64,000 nucleotides of DNA. It comes from Lysobacteraceae bacterium P (GTDB lineage: Bacteria; Pseudomonadota; Gammaproteobacteria; Xanthomonadales; Xanthomonadaceae). The DNA lies in assembly GCA_005503055.1 (NCBI GenBank), contig SCOX01000007.1, positions 1-64,000 of the forward strand, in the 5' to 3' direction. The notes under the pieces were generated by a model, which worked only from the letters and a program-made list of their open reading frames with translations, had not been told where the DNA came from and searched no databases. This document shows, in pieces, positions 25,728-34,806 of this stretch (its first letter is position 1; each line of letters starts with the position of its first letter). Position numbers and translations under genes: made by a program.

Positions 25728-26872
25728 AGCAGTTCGTGATCTGCGCGGCGCTGCTGGCCGCCGCGATGTCGATGATCGGATGCAAGCGAAGCGATGCGCC
25801 CGTGGCGTTCCATGCGCAGGGCCAACCGCAGACGCTGGGCGAGTGGCACGTGGTGATTTCCGATGGCAAGCGCCTGCGCTTCAACCAGGGCGTCGAACCG
25901 TATGCGCTGAACACCGCGTTGTTCAGCGATTACGCACACAAGCTGCGCACGATCTGGATGCCGGCGAACACGAAGGCGACGTACCGTGCGGACGAGGCGT
26001 TCGACTTCCCGGTCGGCACGATCATCAGCAAGACCTTCTACTACCCCCGCGCGAAAGACGGCGCCGTGCTGCGCGTGGCCGAGCAGGCCGACGAAACGCG
26101 CGACGGTCTGGACCTGACGAAAGTGCGGATGATCGAGACGCGCCTGCTGGTGCGCCGCGAAGCCGGTTGGGTCGCGCTGCCCTACGTGTGGAACGCGGAG
26201 CAGACCGAGGCGATCCTGGCGCGCGCCGGCGAGACCGTGCCGTTGACGCTGCACAAGCCCGACGGCAGCGCGAAGCAGTCCTTCGCCTACATGGTGCCCG
26301 ACGAGAACCAGTGCGCCGGCTGCCACGGCACCAACAACACCACGCGCGAGCTGCACCCGATCGGCCCGAAGGCGCGGCATCTCAACCGCGACGACCCGTG
26401 GCATCCGGGTCAGAACCAGTTGGTGCGGATGGCCGCGGCACAGCGCCTGCAAGGCCTGCCCGCAGAACACGTGCCGCAAAATGCGCGTTTCGACGACGCC
26501 AGCGCTTCGCTGGAAAGCCGCGCGCGCGCCTACCTCGACGTCAACTGCGGCCACTGCCACAGCCAGGTCGGTCCGGCCGATACCTCGGGCCTGTGGCTCG
26601 ATGCGGCCACCGACGAATCGCGCCGGCTTGGCCTGTGCAAGCCGCCGGTGGCGGCGGGACAGGGCACGGGCGACCACATGTTCGACATCGTTCCCGGACG
26701 GCCGCAGGATTCGATCCTGGTGTATCGAATGAACAGCCTCGATCCGGGTGCGATGATGCCGGAAGTGGGGCGCAGCACCGTGCACGAGGAAGGCGTCACG
26801 TTGATCCGCGACTGGATCGCCGCGTGGCTGGGAACTTGCAGCAGCGACGGTACGCATGTCGCAGTGAAATGA
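25724..26872 (+). CDS. SO2930-type diheme c-type cytochrome lipoprotein
   Basis: The 382-residue protein has a lipoprotein signal (AAMSMIGC, Cys at 20) and two heme-c motifs: CAGCH in DENQCAGCHGTNN (about residue 198) and CGHCH in YLDVNCGHCHSQVG (about residue 271). Other conserved-looking parts are FNQGVEPYALNTALFSDYAHKLR, FPVGTIISKTFYYPR and DSILVYRMNSLDPGAMMPE. It matches the family I remember as TIGR03806 (SO2930 family), partner of the beta-helix family; neither has a known function. The start overlaps the upstream stop (ATGA). A periplasmic electron-transfer role is inferred from the hemes. Confidence 0.9.
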   Translation: MKQFVICAALLAAAMSMIGCKRSDAPVAFHAQGQPQTLGEWHVVISDGKRLRFNQGVEPYALNTALFSDYAHKLRTIWMPANTKATYRADEAFDFPVGTIISKTFYYPRAKDGAVLRVAEQADETRDGLDLTKVRMIETRLLVRREAGWVALPYVWNAEQTEAILARAGETVPLTLHKPDGSAKQSFAYMVPDENQCAGCHGTNNTTRELHPIGPKARHLNRDDPWHPGQNQLVRMAAAQRLQGLPAEHVPQNARFDDASASLESRARAYLDVNCGHCHSQVGPADTSGLWLDAATDESRRLGLCKPPVAAGQGTGDHMFDIVPGRPQDSILVYRMNSLDPGAMMPEVGRSTVHEEGVTLIRDWIAAWLGTCSSDGTHVAVK

Positions 26873-26956
26873 CGTCACGCGTCGCGCGGGCTGGGGCCAC
26901 GCGACGTCCAATACAACAAGAAGGTCGGGAATAGACCAACGGGGAGGGGAGTTCCG

Positions 26957-29371
26957 ATGTCGCCACGCAAGAGCAGGCTCGCGATCGGTATGGGTCGCGC
27001 GCTGTTTGGATGTATCGCCGTCGCGGCGTCGCCGCTGGCATTCGCGCAGCAGCCGTCCGCCACACAGGACGCCACGCAGCTGGATACGATCACCGTCACC
27101 GCGCAGAGCCGCGAGCAGGAACTGCTCGACGTGCCGATCGCGCTGCAGGTGGTTACCGAGCAGTTGATCGACGACGTCGCGGCCGAAGACCTCGGCGACA
27201 TCGACAGCTTCGTGCCCGGCCTGCGCGTGAACAGCCTGCAGCCCACGCAGCCCAGCTTCCAGCTGCGCGGCATCGAGACCGACGATTTCGGCATCGGCAC
27301 CGACCCGGCCGTGGGCGTCTACGTGGACGGCGTGTATGCCGGTCGCGGCGGTGGCGTGCTGCTGCCGTTCACCGACGTGCAACGCATCGAAGTGCTGAAG
27401 GGTCCGCAGGGCACGCTGTTCGGCCGCAACACGGCGGCCGGCGCGATCTCGATCATCACCCACCGTCCGCAAACCGACGGCAACCATGCGCGCGGCAAGT
27501 TGCGCCTGGGCGACGACAGCAAGACCTATTTCGAAGGCATGGCGAACATCGCCGTCAGCGACGACTCGGCGTTCCGCTTCAACGGCATCTTCAACACGTC
27601 CGACGGCTGGGTGCGCGATTCGGCCACCGGTGAGGACCTGGCGCCCGAGGACAACTGGGCCACGCGCGCCGCGTTCCAGACGCGCTTCGGCGACAACACG
27701 CGCGCCTGGATCTCGTGGGATCACGAAAGCCTCGACCAGCGCGGCCAGGCGACCGTGGGCATCGTGCCGATTCCCGCGCTGCCCGCACTTCCGGCAGCGC
27801 CGGCGGACCCGGATTCGTTCCTGGATCCGGAACGCCAACCGTACATGACCGACGCGCCCGATGCCGAGACGCGTACGTTCGATGGCGTGACGCTGATCGT
27901 CGACCACAATTTCGGCGGCGTCACGTTGACGTCCACCAGCGCCTGGCACGACTACGACTCGCTCAACCGTGTCGAAGAAGACGGCACGAACCTGAGCTAC
28001 CTCTACGTCGACTCCACCAACACCGAGAGCAACCAGAACTTCTACCAGGAGTTCAAGTTCGCCGGGTCCACGGACCACATCGACTGGGTGGCGGGCGCCA
28101 GCTATTTCCAGGAAGACGCCGACCAGACCAGCGAGGTCAACGCGCTCACCGATTCGGTCGACACCATCGCCAACAACCTCGGCCTTGCGCCGGGTGGGCT
28201 GTACGGGCCGTTGACGATGGCGGCGAACATGTTCGGCATTCCGGTGGACCTGACCGGCCTGCCGTGGAACGAGAAGTTCACCAACACGCTCGACACCAAG
28301 GCGTACGCGGCGTTCGGCGACGTGATCTGGCACGTCAACGACAAGCTCAACCTCACCGCCGGCCTGCGCTACACGCGCGACGAGAAGGACTTCACCTGGT
28401 TGAACGACCTGCGCACCGCGCCGGAGCTTGACGCACAACTGGCCCTGCTGGACCGCATCGGCTTCCTCGACGCGGCGGGCATTCCGCTGGAAATGCTGGT
28501 GTTCGACATCGCCTTCATCGATCCGCCGGCGCTGGCGAACAAGGGCGTGCTCAACCGCGCCAAGAAGTCGTGGGACGACTGGAGCCCGCGCTTCGTCGTG
28601 GACTACCACTTCAATGACGACCTGATGGGCTTCGCTTCGCTGGCCAAGGGCTACAAGGCCGGCGGCTTCAACGCGCTGCAGATCGGCAGCGAGTTCGAGA
28701 ACGAAGACGTGTGGAACTTCGAGACCGGCCTCAAGCATGAGCTGCCGGACTATCGACTGGCCTACAACGTATCGGCGTTCTACTACGTCTACGACAACCG
28801 TCAGGCCGTCACGCTGGACATGACGACGGACATTCCGCGGTTCCTGGTGAACACCTCGGACCAGGAAGCCTACGGCGTGGACTTCGACCTGCGCTGGCAG
28901 GCCACGGCGGGGTTGGGCTTCGACTTCAACGCCGAGTACCTGGATTCGACCTACAAGACCTACGTCAATCCGCAGGGCGTGGACCTGGGCGGCCAGGCGA
29001 CCGGTGCGCCGGAATGGTCCTTCGCCGGCGGCGCCAGCTACGTGTGGCGACTGGCGGACGCGGGCGACGTGCGGGCCGCGATGCGTTACTCGTACGTGGG
29101 CAAGTGCCGCAGCAACGACGAGTCGGTGTCGGTGCTGGGCTGCGGCCGCTTCGGCCAGGCCGAGGCGGGCGAGGCGCAGGAAATCCTCGACGCGCGCATC
29201 GGTTGGACCTCGGCGACCGGTCACTGGGGCTTCGCCGTGTACGGCAACAACCTGCTCGACAACCAGTACGTGAACTCCTTCGGCACCTACGGCATGACCG
29301 TGCTGGGTGCCGTCGGTGCGCGCATGACGCAACCGCGCACGTATGGCGTGGAGCTGACCGCGAACTTCTGA
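26957..29371 (+). CDS. TonB-dependent receptor
   Basis: An 804-residue outer-membrane receptor. It has a signal peptide ending SPLAFAQ, a TonB box-like segment LDTITVTAQSREQELLDVPIA, a plug domain (SFVPGLRVNS, FQLRGIETDDFGIGTDPAVGV, EVLKGPQGTLFGRNTAAGAI) and a 22-strand-type barrel ending YGVELTANF with the terminal Phe. It follows the cytochrome gene by 84 bp, with a strong ribosome-binding site (GGGGAGGGGAG) before ATG 26957. The pattern resembles receptors for plant- or carbon-source-related compounds in sphingomonads and xanthomonads; the ligand cannot be read from sequence. Co-location suggests it imports the substrate or cofactor of the lipoprotein pair. Confidence 0.92.
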   Translation: MSPRKSRLAIGMGRALFGCIAVAASPLAFAQQPSATQDATQLDTITVTAQSREQELLDVPIALQVVTEQLIDDVAAEDLGDIDSFVPGLRVNSLQPTQPSFQLRGIETDDFGIGTDPAVGVYVDGVYAGRGGGVLLPFTDVQRIEVLKGPQGTLFGRNTAAGAISIITHRPQTDGNHARGKLRLGDDSKTYFEGMANIAVSDDSAFRFNGIFNTSDGWVRDSATGEDLAPEDNWATRAAFQTRFGDNTRAWISWDHESLDQRGQATVGIVPIPALPALPAAPADPDSFLDPERQPYMTDAPDAETRTFDGVTLIVDHNFGGVTLTSTSAWHDYDSLNRVEEDGTNLSYLYVDSTNTESNQNFYQEFKFAGSTDHIDWVAGASYFQEDADQTSEVNALTDSVDTIANNLGLAPGGLYGPLTMAANMFGIPVDLTGLPWNEKFTNTLDTKAYAAFGDVIWHVNDKLNLTAGLRYTRDEKDFTWLNDLRTAPELDAQLALLDRIGFLDAAGIPLEMLVFDIAFIDPPALANKGVLNRAKKSWDDWSPRFVVDYHFNDDLMGFASLAKGYKAGGFNALQIGSEFENEDVWNFETGLKHELPDYRLAYNVSAFYYVYDNRQAVTLDMTTDIPRFLVNTSDQEAYGVDFDLRWQATAGLGFDFNAEYLDSTYKTYVNPQGVDLGGQATGAPEWSFAGGASYVWRLADAGDVRAAMRYSYVGKCRSNDESVSVLGCGRFGQAEAGEAQEILDARIGWTSATGHWGFAVYGNNLLDNQYVNSFGTYGMTVLGAVGARMTQPRTYGVELTANF

Positions 29372-29384
29372 GTCGGATGCGTGG

Positions 29385-29540
29385 TTCCTCCCCCTGCACG
29401 CAGGGGGAGGTTGGGAGGGGTGTCGCAACCCCTCCCGCTTTTCCGGCCTCCGGGCATGGCCCGGACGCGTTCGCCGGAACGCGTGCCAGTGGCGCGCAAT
29501 CGTCCCTCCTGCCTCCCTGCAAGCCGGGGAGGGAGTGTCC
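29385..29540. repeat. GGGGGAGG-type inverted repeats between the receptor gene and recG
   Basis: Two G/C-rich hairpins occupy this gap. CCTCCCCCTGC-AC-GCAGGGGGAGG (29390-29413) is a near-perfect palindrome followed by TTGGGAGGGG and the complementary CCCCTCCC. CTCCCTGCAAGCCGGGGAGGG near 29511-29532 is a second one. They could act as a terminator of the receptor operon, or be members of a dispersed intergenic repeat family; no T-run follows. Confidence 0.55.
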
Positions 29541-29600
29541 GATACGCGATCCATCCTTTCCCTCTTGGTGCCACCGCACCTTTCGCGGCATCCTTTCACG

Positions 29601-31757
29601 ATGCCGATTCGCAAGGGCGGGGCGTCCGTCGATCTCCAACAACAGCCGATCAGCGCCCTGAAGGGCGTCGGGCCGCGCGTGGCCGAGAAGCTCGCCGCGC
29701 GCGGGCTGGCCACGCTGCAGGACCTGTGGCTGCAACTGCCGCGCCAATACGAGGATCGCACCGCGATCGTGCCGATCCGGCTGCTGCAGCCGGGCATGGC
29801 GGCGCAGGTGGAAGGCCGGGTCGAGGCGGTGGAGCGGGGCTTCCGCTACCGGCCGATGTTGCGCGTGGCGCTGGGCGACGATTCGCACGGCACGCTGGTG
29901 CTGCGTTTCTTCCACTTCCGAGCGGCGCAGGTCGCGCAGTTCCAGGTGGGCGCGCGCGTGCGTTGCTACGGGACGCCAAGACCCGGACAGCACGGCCTGG
30001 AAATCGTCCATCCCAGTTACCGGTTGCTCGACGACGCCGGCGACGATGCCCTCGGCTCCAGCCTCGACCCGGTGTATCCGGCGATCGAAGGCCTGGGACC
30101 GGTTTCGCTGCGGCGGCTGATCGCGCAGGCGCTGGATCGCCTGCCGGACGACGAAGCGCTGGAGCTCCTCCCGCGCGCGCTGCGGGACGGTTTCCGACTG
30201 CCCGACGGCAGCGCGCTGCCATCACTGCGCGATGCGCTGCTGACCGTGCACCGCCCGGCGCACGATGCCGATGTCGCCGCGTTGCTCGCCGGACGCCATC
30301 CCGCGCAGCGACGCCTGGCGCTGGAGGAGCTGCTGGCGCATCACCTGAGCCTGCGTCGCCAGCGCATCGCACAGCAGGCGCATGCCGCGCCCGCGCTGCG
30401 CAAGACCGCTTTGGCAGGGAACCTGCGCAAGCGCCTGCCGTTCGCCCTGACCGGCGCGCAGGAGCGCGTGTTCGCGCAGATCCGCACAGACCTGGCCAAG
30501 CCGCACCCGATGCTGCGCCTCGTGCAGGGCGACGTGGGCAGCGGCAAGACCGTGGTGGCCGCGCTGGCGGCGATGTGCGCGGTGGAAGCCGGCAAGCAGG
30601 CCGCGTTGATGGCGCCCACGGAGCTGCTCGCCGAGCAGCATCTCAATAACCTGCGCGGCTGGCTCGAACCGCTCGGCGTGCGCGTGGCGTGGCTGGCCGG
30701 CAAGGTCACCGGCAAGGCGCGCGCGAAGGTGCTGGAAGAGGTCGCGGGCGGACAGGCGCAGGTCGTCGTCGGCACGCATGCGCTGATGCAGGAGGGCGTC
30801 GCATTCCACGATCTCGCGCTGGCGATCGTCGATGAGCAGCACCGCTTCGGCGTGCACCAGCGGCTTGCCCTGCGCGACAAGGGCACGGTCCTTCGACAAG
30901 CTCAGGATGAGCGGCCCGAAGCGGGCGACGCCATCGTCCCGCACCAGCTGGTGATGACGGCCACGCCAATCCCGCGCACGCTCGCCATGGCCGCTTACGC
31001 GGACCTGGACGTGTCGGCCATCGACGAACTCCCGCCCGGCCGCACGCCGGTACAGACCGTGGCGCTCAGTGGCGAACGCCGGCCCGACCTGGTGGAACGC
31101 ATCCGCAAGGCCTGCGCCGAAGGCCGGCAGGCGTACTGGGTATGCACGCTGATCGACGACAGCGACGAAGTCATCGCGCAGGCCGCGCAATCCACCTTCG
31201 AGGACCTGGGAAAGCGCCTGCCCGAGGTTCGCGTCGGCCTCGTGCACGGGCGCATGAAGGCGGCGGAAAAGCAGGCGACGATGCGCGCCTTCAAGGACGG
31301 CACGATCGACCTGCTGGTGGCGACGACGGTGATCGAGGTAGGCGTGGACGTGCCCAACGCATCGCTCATGATCATCGAGAACGCCGAGCGCCTGGGCCTG
31401 GCGCAGCTGCACCAGTTGCGCGGGCGAGTCGGGCGCGGCCGGGCGGCGTCGAGCTGCGTGCTGCTCTACCAGGCGCCGCTGTCGCAGATGGCGCGGCAGC
31501 GCCTGGAAACGATGCGCGAGACCAACGACGGTTTCGTCATCGCCGAAAAGGACCTGGAACTGCGTGGCCCCGGCGAACTGCTGGGCACGCGCCAGACGGG
31601 CCTGGCGCAGTTCCGCGTCGCCGACCTGGCGCGCGATGCCGACCTGCTGCCGCAGGTGCACGACCTGGGCGAGCGCCTGCTGCAGGAATCTCCGGAACTG
31701 GCCGAGCGTGTCGTCGCGCGCTGGGTCGGTGGAGCGGTGCGTTTCGTGGCGGCGTGA
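29601..31757 (+). CDS. recG: ATP-dependent DNA helicase RecG
   Basis: RecG remodels stalled replication forks and branch-migrates Holliday junctions. The 718-residue protein has the N-terminal wedge (SALKGVGPRVAEKLAARGL, LQLPRQYEDRT), Walker A GDVGSGKTVVAAL, the DEQH box VDEQHRFGVHQRLAL, MTATPIPRTLAMAAYADLD and C-terminal QLRGRVGRG. An insertion of about 12 residues (LRQAQDER at 431-438) lies between motif II and motif III and is encoded by a dispersed repeat. ATG at 29601 is used; the homologous region begins a few residues later. recG often lies near spoT and ridA; here the receptor cassette intervenes. Confidence 0.95.
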   Translation: MPIRKGGASVDLQQQPISALKGVGPRVAEKLAARGLATLQDLWLQLPRQYEDRTAIVPIRLLQPGMAAQVEGRVEAVERGFRYRPMLRVALGDDSHGTLVLRFFHFRAAQVAQFQVGARVRCYGTPRPGQHGLEIVHPSYRLLDDAGDDALGSSLDPVYPAIEGLGPVSLRRLIAQALDRLPDDEALELLPRALRDGFRLPDGSALPSLRDALLTVHRPAHDADVAALLAGRHPAQRRLALEELLAHHLSLRRQRIAQQAHAAPALRKTALAGNLRKRLPFALTGAQERVFAQIRTDLAKPHPMLRLVQGDVGSGKTVVAALAAMCAVEAGKQAALMAPTELLAEQHLNNLRGWLEPLGVRVAWLAGKVTGKARAKVLEEVAGGQAQVVVGTHALMQEGVAFHDLALAIVDEQHRFGVHQRLALRDKGTVLRQAQDERPEAGDAIVPHQLVMTATPIPRTLAMAAYADLDVSAIDELPPGRTPVQTVALSGERRPDLVERIRKACAEGRQAYWVCTLIDDSDEVIAQAAQSTFEDLGKRLPEVRVGLVHGRMKAAEKQATMRAFKDGTIDLLVATTVIEVGVDVPNASLMIIENAERLGLAQLHQLRGRVGRGRAASSCVLLYQAPLSQMARQRLETMRETNDGFVIAEKDLELRGPGELLGTRQTGLAQFRVADLARDADLLPQVHDLGERLLQESPELAERVVARWVGGAVRFVAA
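30889..30914 (+). repeat. TTCGACAAGCTCAGGA-type dispersed repeat inside recG
   Basis: The sequence TCCTTCGACAAGCTCAGGAT (first 20 bases) plus GAGCGG matches, from memory, a short repeat scattered through many xanthomonad and sphingomonad genomes. Here it is read in frame as LRQAQDER, and it coincides with extra residues absent from E. coli RecG at this point. I see no second copy in the window. Confidence 0.7.
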
Positions 31758-31938
31758 CGGGGCCGCGCCATTCGCCATGGGGCCAGGCGTCCGGTCTTGC
31801 GCTCGTGGAGAGGCGCCATGGGCTCCGAATCACGGCGCCGCCGGCGTGCGGCGGCGATCGTTCGTGGCGTTGCCTCGGGCGTCGCGGGCCCCGATCCGTG
31901 AAGGCCGGGTTTCCTCTCCCGTTCCCGAATTGGGCATC

Positions 31939-32994
31939 ATGGACGCCCGTCGTTCGCAGTCGCTGCCGCCCATCGTGATTTCCGCACCCAACGAACACCA
32001 CGTCGCACGGCACGGCTCGCAGCCGTTCATCGCCGCCGACGTGGGTGGCACGCATGCGCGCCTGGGCCTGGCGCAGGTCCGGCCGGGCGGCAAGGTCGAG
32101 GTCATCGCCTACCACCGCTACGCCTGCGCCGAGTTCCCGACGCTGGCGGCGATCATCGACGACTTCGCGGGCGCCAACGGCGCGGACCGGACCCATGCCG
32201 TGGTCGCCATCGCAGGCCGCCTGGAAGGCGACACGCTGATCAACAGCAACCTGCCGTGGGCGGTTTCGGTGGAGCGCACGCGTCGCGAGGCCGGCATCGC
32301 GCATCTGGCCTTGCTCAACGATTTCGAGGCCGTGGCCTGCGCCATGCCCTATATCGACGTGACGGCGATGACCCGCGTCTGCGGGCCGTTGCAGGCGGGC
32401 GAAGGCCCGGCATTGGTGTTGGGGCCCGGCACCGGCTTCGGCGCCTCCCTGTGCCTGCCGCGCACCTTGCAGCAGGGCGTGCCGCTGCGGGTGCTCGCCA
32501 GCGAGGCCGGTCACGCGTCGCTGGCCGCCGGCACGGAGCGCGAGCTGGCGCTGGTCGCGCACCTGCTCAAGCGCTGGCCGCACGTGGACAACGAGCGCGT
32601 CCTGTCCGGTCCGGGCTTGGTCAACACCTACGCGACCCTGTGCGAGCTCGACGGCGCGACGCCCCGCCTCGACACGCCCGAGGCCATCGCCGCCGCCGCA
32701 CAGGCCGGCAACGACCCGCGCGCGCTGGAATCGCTGCGCATGTTCTGCGGCCTGCTCGGCAGCCTCGCCGGGGATCTCGCGCTCACTTTCGGCGCCGATG
32801 CGGTGTATCTGGCCGGCGGCATTCCCGCGCAGATCCGCCCGTTCCTGCTCGAAAGCGACTTCGCCGAACGCTTCCGCAACAAGGGCGTGCTGGGCGAGGT
32901 GCTGGCGCGCGTGCCGGTGTGGCTGGTCGACCACGGGCAGCTTGGCCTGGTCGGTGCCGCGGCTTGGTACTACGAGCGCCACTCCGGGTTTTGA
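31939..32994 (+). CDS. glk: Glucokinase
   Basis: Glk phosphorylates glucose to glucose 6-phosphate with ATP. The 351-residue protein has the phosphate-1 motif IAADVGGTHARLGLA (about residues 31-45), the catalytic-Asp segment LALLNDFEAVACAMP, and ATP-site glycines in VLGPGTGFGASL and VYLAGGIPAQI. It belongs to the E. coli Glk type rather than the ROK type, judging by GGTHARL and LLNDFEA. The longer upstream frame overlaps recG; ATG at 31939 follows a 181-bp intergenic gap. Downstream lie an asparaginase and cutC, probably co-transcribed. Confidence 0.94.
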   Translation: MDARRSQSLPPIVISAPNEHHVARHGSQPFIAADVGGTHARLGLAQVRPGGKVEVIAYHRYACAEFPTLAAIIDDFAGANGADRTHAVVAIAGRLEGDTLINSNLPWAVSVERTRREAGIAHLALLNDFEAVACAMPYIDVTAMTRVCGPLQAGEGPALVLGPGTGFGASLCLPRTLQQGVPLRVLASEAGHASLAAGTERELALVAHLLKRWPHVDNERVLSGPGLVNTYATLCELDGATPRLDTPEAIAAAAQAGNDPRALESLRMFCGLLGSLAGDLALTFGADAVYLAGGIPAQIRPFLLESDFAERFRNKGVLGEVLARVPVWLVDHGQLGLVGAAAWYYERHSGF

Positions 32995-33031
32995 TCCGGT
33001 TCGTTCTGATCCGACTTCGGGACTTTCCTTG

Positions 33032-34039
33032 ATGGGCAATCGCCGACAGTTCCTGCAGGCGTCGATGCTGGCGACGGCGGGCGCAATCCTTCCGCAAGGC
33101 GTGGCGGCCCCGAAAACCAGCGGCGCCCGCGTGGTCTCGACCTGGGACTTCGGCGTCGGCGCCAACGCCGCTGCCTGGCCGGTGCTGGCGCGCGGCGGCA
33201 GCGCGCTCGATGCGGTCGAAGCCGGCGCGCGTTGGGCCGAGGCCGACCTGTGCAACGCTACGGTCGGCCGCTGCGGCAATCCCGACCGCGACGGCGTGCT
33301 GACGCTCGACGCCAGCATCATGGACGGCGACGGCCGGTGCGGCGCGGTCGCGGCGCTGGAAGACATCGCGCACCCGGTTTCGGTCGCGCGCGCGGTCATG
33401 GAGAAGACGCCGCACGTCATGCTGGTGGGTCAGGGCGCGCAGCAATTCGCCGTTGCGCAGGGCTTCGAAAAGACGCCGCTGCTCACCGAACAGGCTCGCC
33501 GGGCCTGGCGGGAATGGCTGAAGACTTCGCGCTACGAGCCGCAGATCAATGCCGAACGGCAGGCGCGTCCCGGCGACAAGACCAACCACGACACGCTCGG
33601 CATCCTCGCGCGCGACGCGCAGGGCCGGCTGGCGGGCGCATGCACCACCAGCGGCATGGCGTGGAAGCTGCACGGCCGCGTCGGCGACAGCCCCATCGTC
33701 GGCGCGGGCCTGTATGTCGACAACGAGGTCGGTGCGGCCACCGCGTCGGGCGTGGGCGAGGAGATGATCCGCAATGCCGCCAGTTTCCTCGTCGTCGAAC
33801 TGATGCGGCAAGGCCGTTCGCCCATGGAGGCGTGCCGTGAAGCGATCGACCGCGTCGTGCGCAAACGGCCCGAAGCCAGCAAGCGCATGCAGGTGTGTTT
33901 CCTCGCCATGAACAAGGACGGTGAGGCCGGCGCGTTCGCGCTGCACAAAGGCTTCGTCTACGCGATGCACGACGCTTCGCCCGGCCCGCACGATCGCCTC
34001 CACGACGCCGCCTCCGTGTACCGGACCGAGCAGACGTGA
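33032..34039 (+). CDS. N4-(beta-N-acetylglucosaminyl)-L-asparaginase (glycosylasparaginase)
   Basis: This Ntn-hydrolase cleaves the GlcNAc-Asn bond of N-linked glycopeptides. The 335-residue precursor begins NRRQFLQASMLATAGAILPQG, a twin-arginine-like export signal. The self-processing site NHDTLG (Thr nucleophile after HD, about residues 189-194) is intact, so autocleavage into alpha and beta chains is expected. CTTSGMAWKLHGRVGDSPIVGAGLY after it carries the substrate Arg and Gly-rich strand. It overlaps cutC by GTGA and follows glk by 37 bp. Export plus glk suggests use of host glycoproteins or glycopeptides as nutrients; that link is inference. Confidence 0.92.
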   Translation: MGNRRQFLQASMLATAGAILPQGVAAPKTSGARVVSTWDFGVGANAAAWPVLARGGSALDAVEAGARWAEADLCNATVGRCGNPDRDGVLTLDASIMDGDGRCGAVAALEDIAHPVSVARAVMEKTPHVMLVGQGAQQFAVAQGFEKTPLLTEQARRAWREWLKTSRYEPQINAERQARPGDKTNHDTLGILARDAQGRLAGACTTSGMAWKLHGRVGDSPIVGAGLYVDNEVGAATASGVGEEMIRNAASFLVVELMRQGRSPMEACREAIDRVVRKRPEASKRMQVCFLAMNKDGEAGAFALHKGFVYAMHDASPGPHDRLHDAASVYRTEQT

Positions 34040-34770
34040 AGCCGACGCGCGTGCGGCTGGAGGTGGCGGCCAATTCGCTCGCTTCGGCGCTGGCGGCGCA
34101 AGCGGGCGGCGCCGATCGCGTCGAATTGTGCGAGAACCTGGGCGAGGGCGGATGCACGCCGTCCTACGGCTCGCTCGCGATGACGCGCGAACGCCTGCGC
34201 ATTCCGCTGTACGTGCTGATTCGCCCGCGCGCCGGGGATTTCGTCTACGACACCCTCGAGCGCGACACGATGCTGCGCGACATCGAGATGTGCGTACGCC
34301 TGGGTTGCGACGGCATCGTGATCGGTGCGCTCACCGCGCAAGCCACGGTGGATATCGAGCTGTGCCGCGAGCTGATGCTCGCAGCCGGCCCGCTCGGCGC
34401 GACCTTCCATCGAGCGTTCGATGTCGCGCGCGATCAGCACGAAGCATTGGAAGACGCGGCCGCACTGGGTTGCGAACGCGTGCTGACTTCCGGCGCACGC
34501 GCCAGCGCGATGGAAGGCGCGGAAACGATCGCCGGACTCCTCCAGCGCGCGTGCGGCCGCATCCGAGTGATGGCAGGCGCCGGTGTCACGCCCGCGAACG
34601 TACGCGAGCTCGTTCGCCGCAGCGGCATCGACGAAGTGCACGCATCGGCCCGTTCGTTGTGCGCGACCTCGATGAACCTTCGCAGCGAGCCCGTGCCCGG
34701 ACTCGCTCCGGAACACTGGCGCAGCGACGCAGCCATCGTGCGTGCGCTGCGCGAATCCCTCGAAAGCTGA
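34036..34770 (+). CDS. cutC: CutC family protein
   Basis: A 244-residue TIM-barrel CutC protein: LEVAANSLASALAAQAGGADRVELCENLGEGGCTPS, YVLIRPRAGDFVYDTLE, DGIVIGALT, TFHRAFDVARDQHEALEDA and RVLTSG. CutC was named for copper homeostasis in E. coli, but the copper role is now doubted. Its frequent pairing with glycosylasparaginase or glycosidase genes, also seen here, points to carbohydrate metabolism. The GTG start at 34036 overlaps the upstream stop (GTGA), so the two are translationally coupled. Substrate is unknown. Confidence 0.92.
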   Translation: MKPTRVRLEVAANSLASALAAQAGGADRVELCENLGEGGCTPSYGSLAMTRERLRIPLYVLIRPRAGDFVYDTLERDTMLRDIEMCVRLGCDGIVIGALTAQATVDIELCRELMLAAGPLGATFHRAFDVARDQHEALEDAAALGCERVLTSGARASAMEGAETIAGLLQRACGRIRVMAGAGVTPANVRELVRRSGIDEVHASARSLCATSMNLRSEPVPGLAPEHWRSDAAIVRALRESLES

Positions 34771-34806
34771 AAAGCGTCCGCAACCGTTGCTGGAGATAAT
34801 CGATCG

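Noticed and set aside
23241-29371. Prophage or transposon carrying the receptor cassette
   Set aside because: No integrase, transposase, tRNA or flanking direct repeats are visible, and base composition looks like that of the neighbours.
25523-29797. 1424-codon minus-strand open frame opposite the cytochrome and TonB-receptor genes
   Set aside because: It spans two unrelated plus-strand genes and shows only shadow-frame composition, while the plus-strand frames have heme motifs and a complete receptor.
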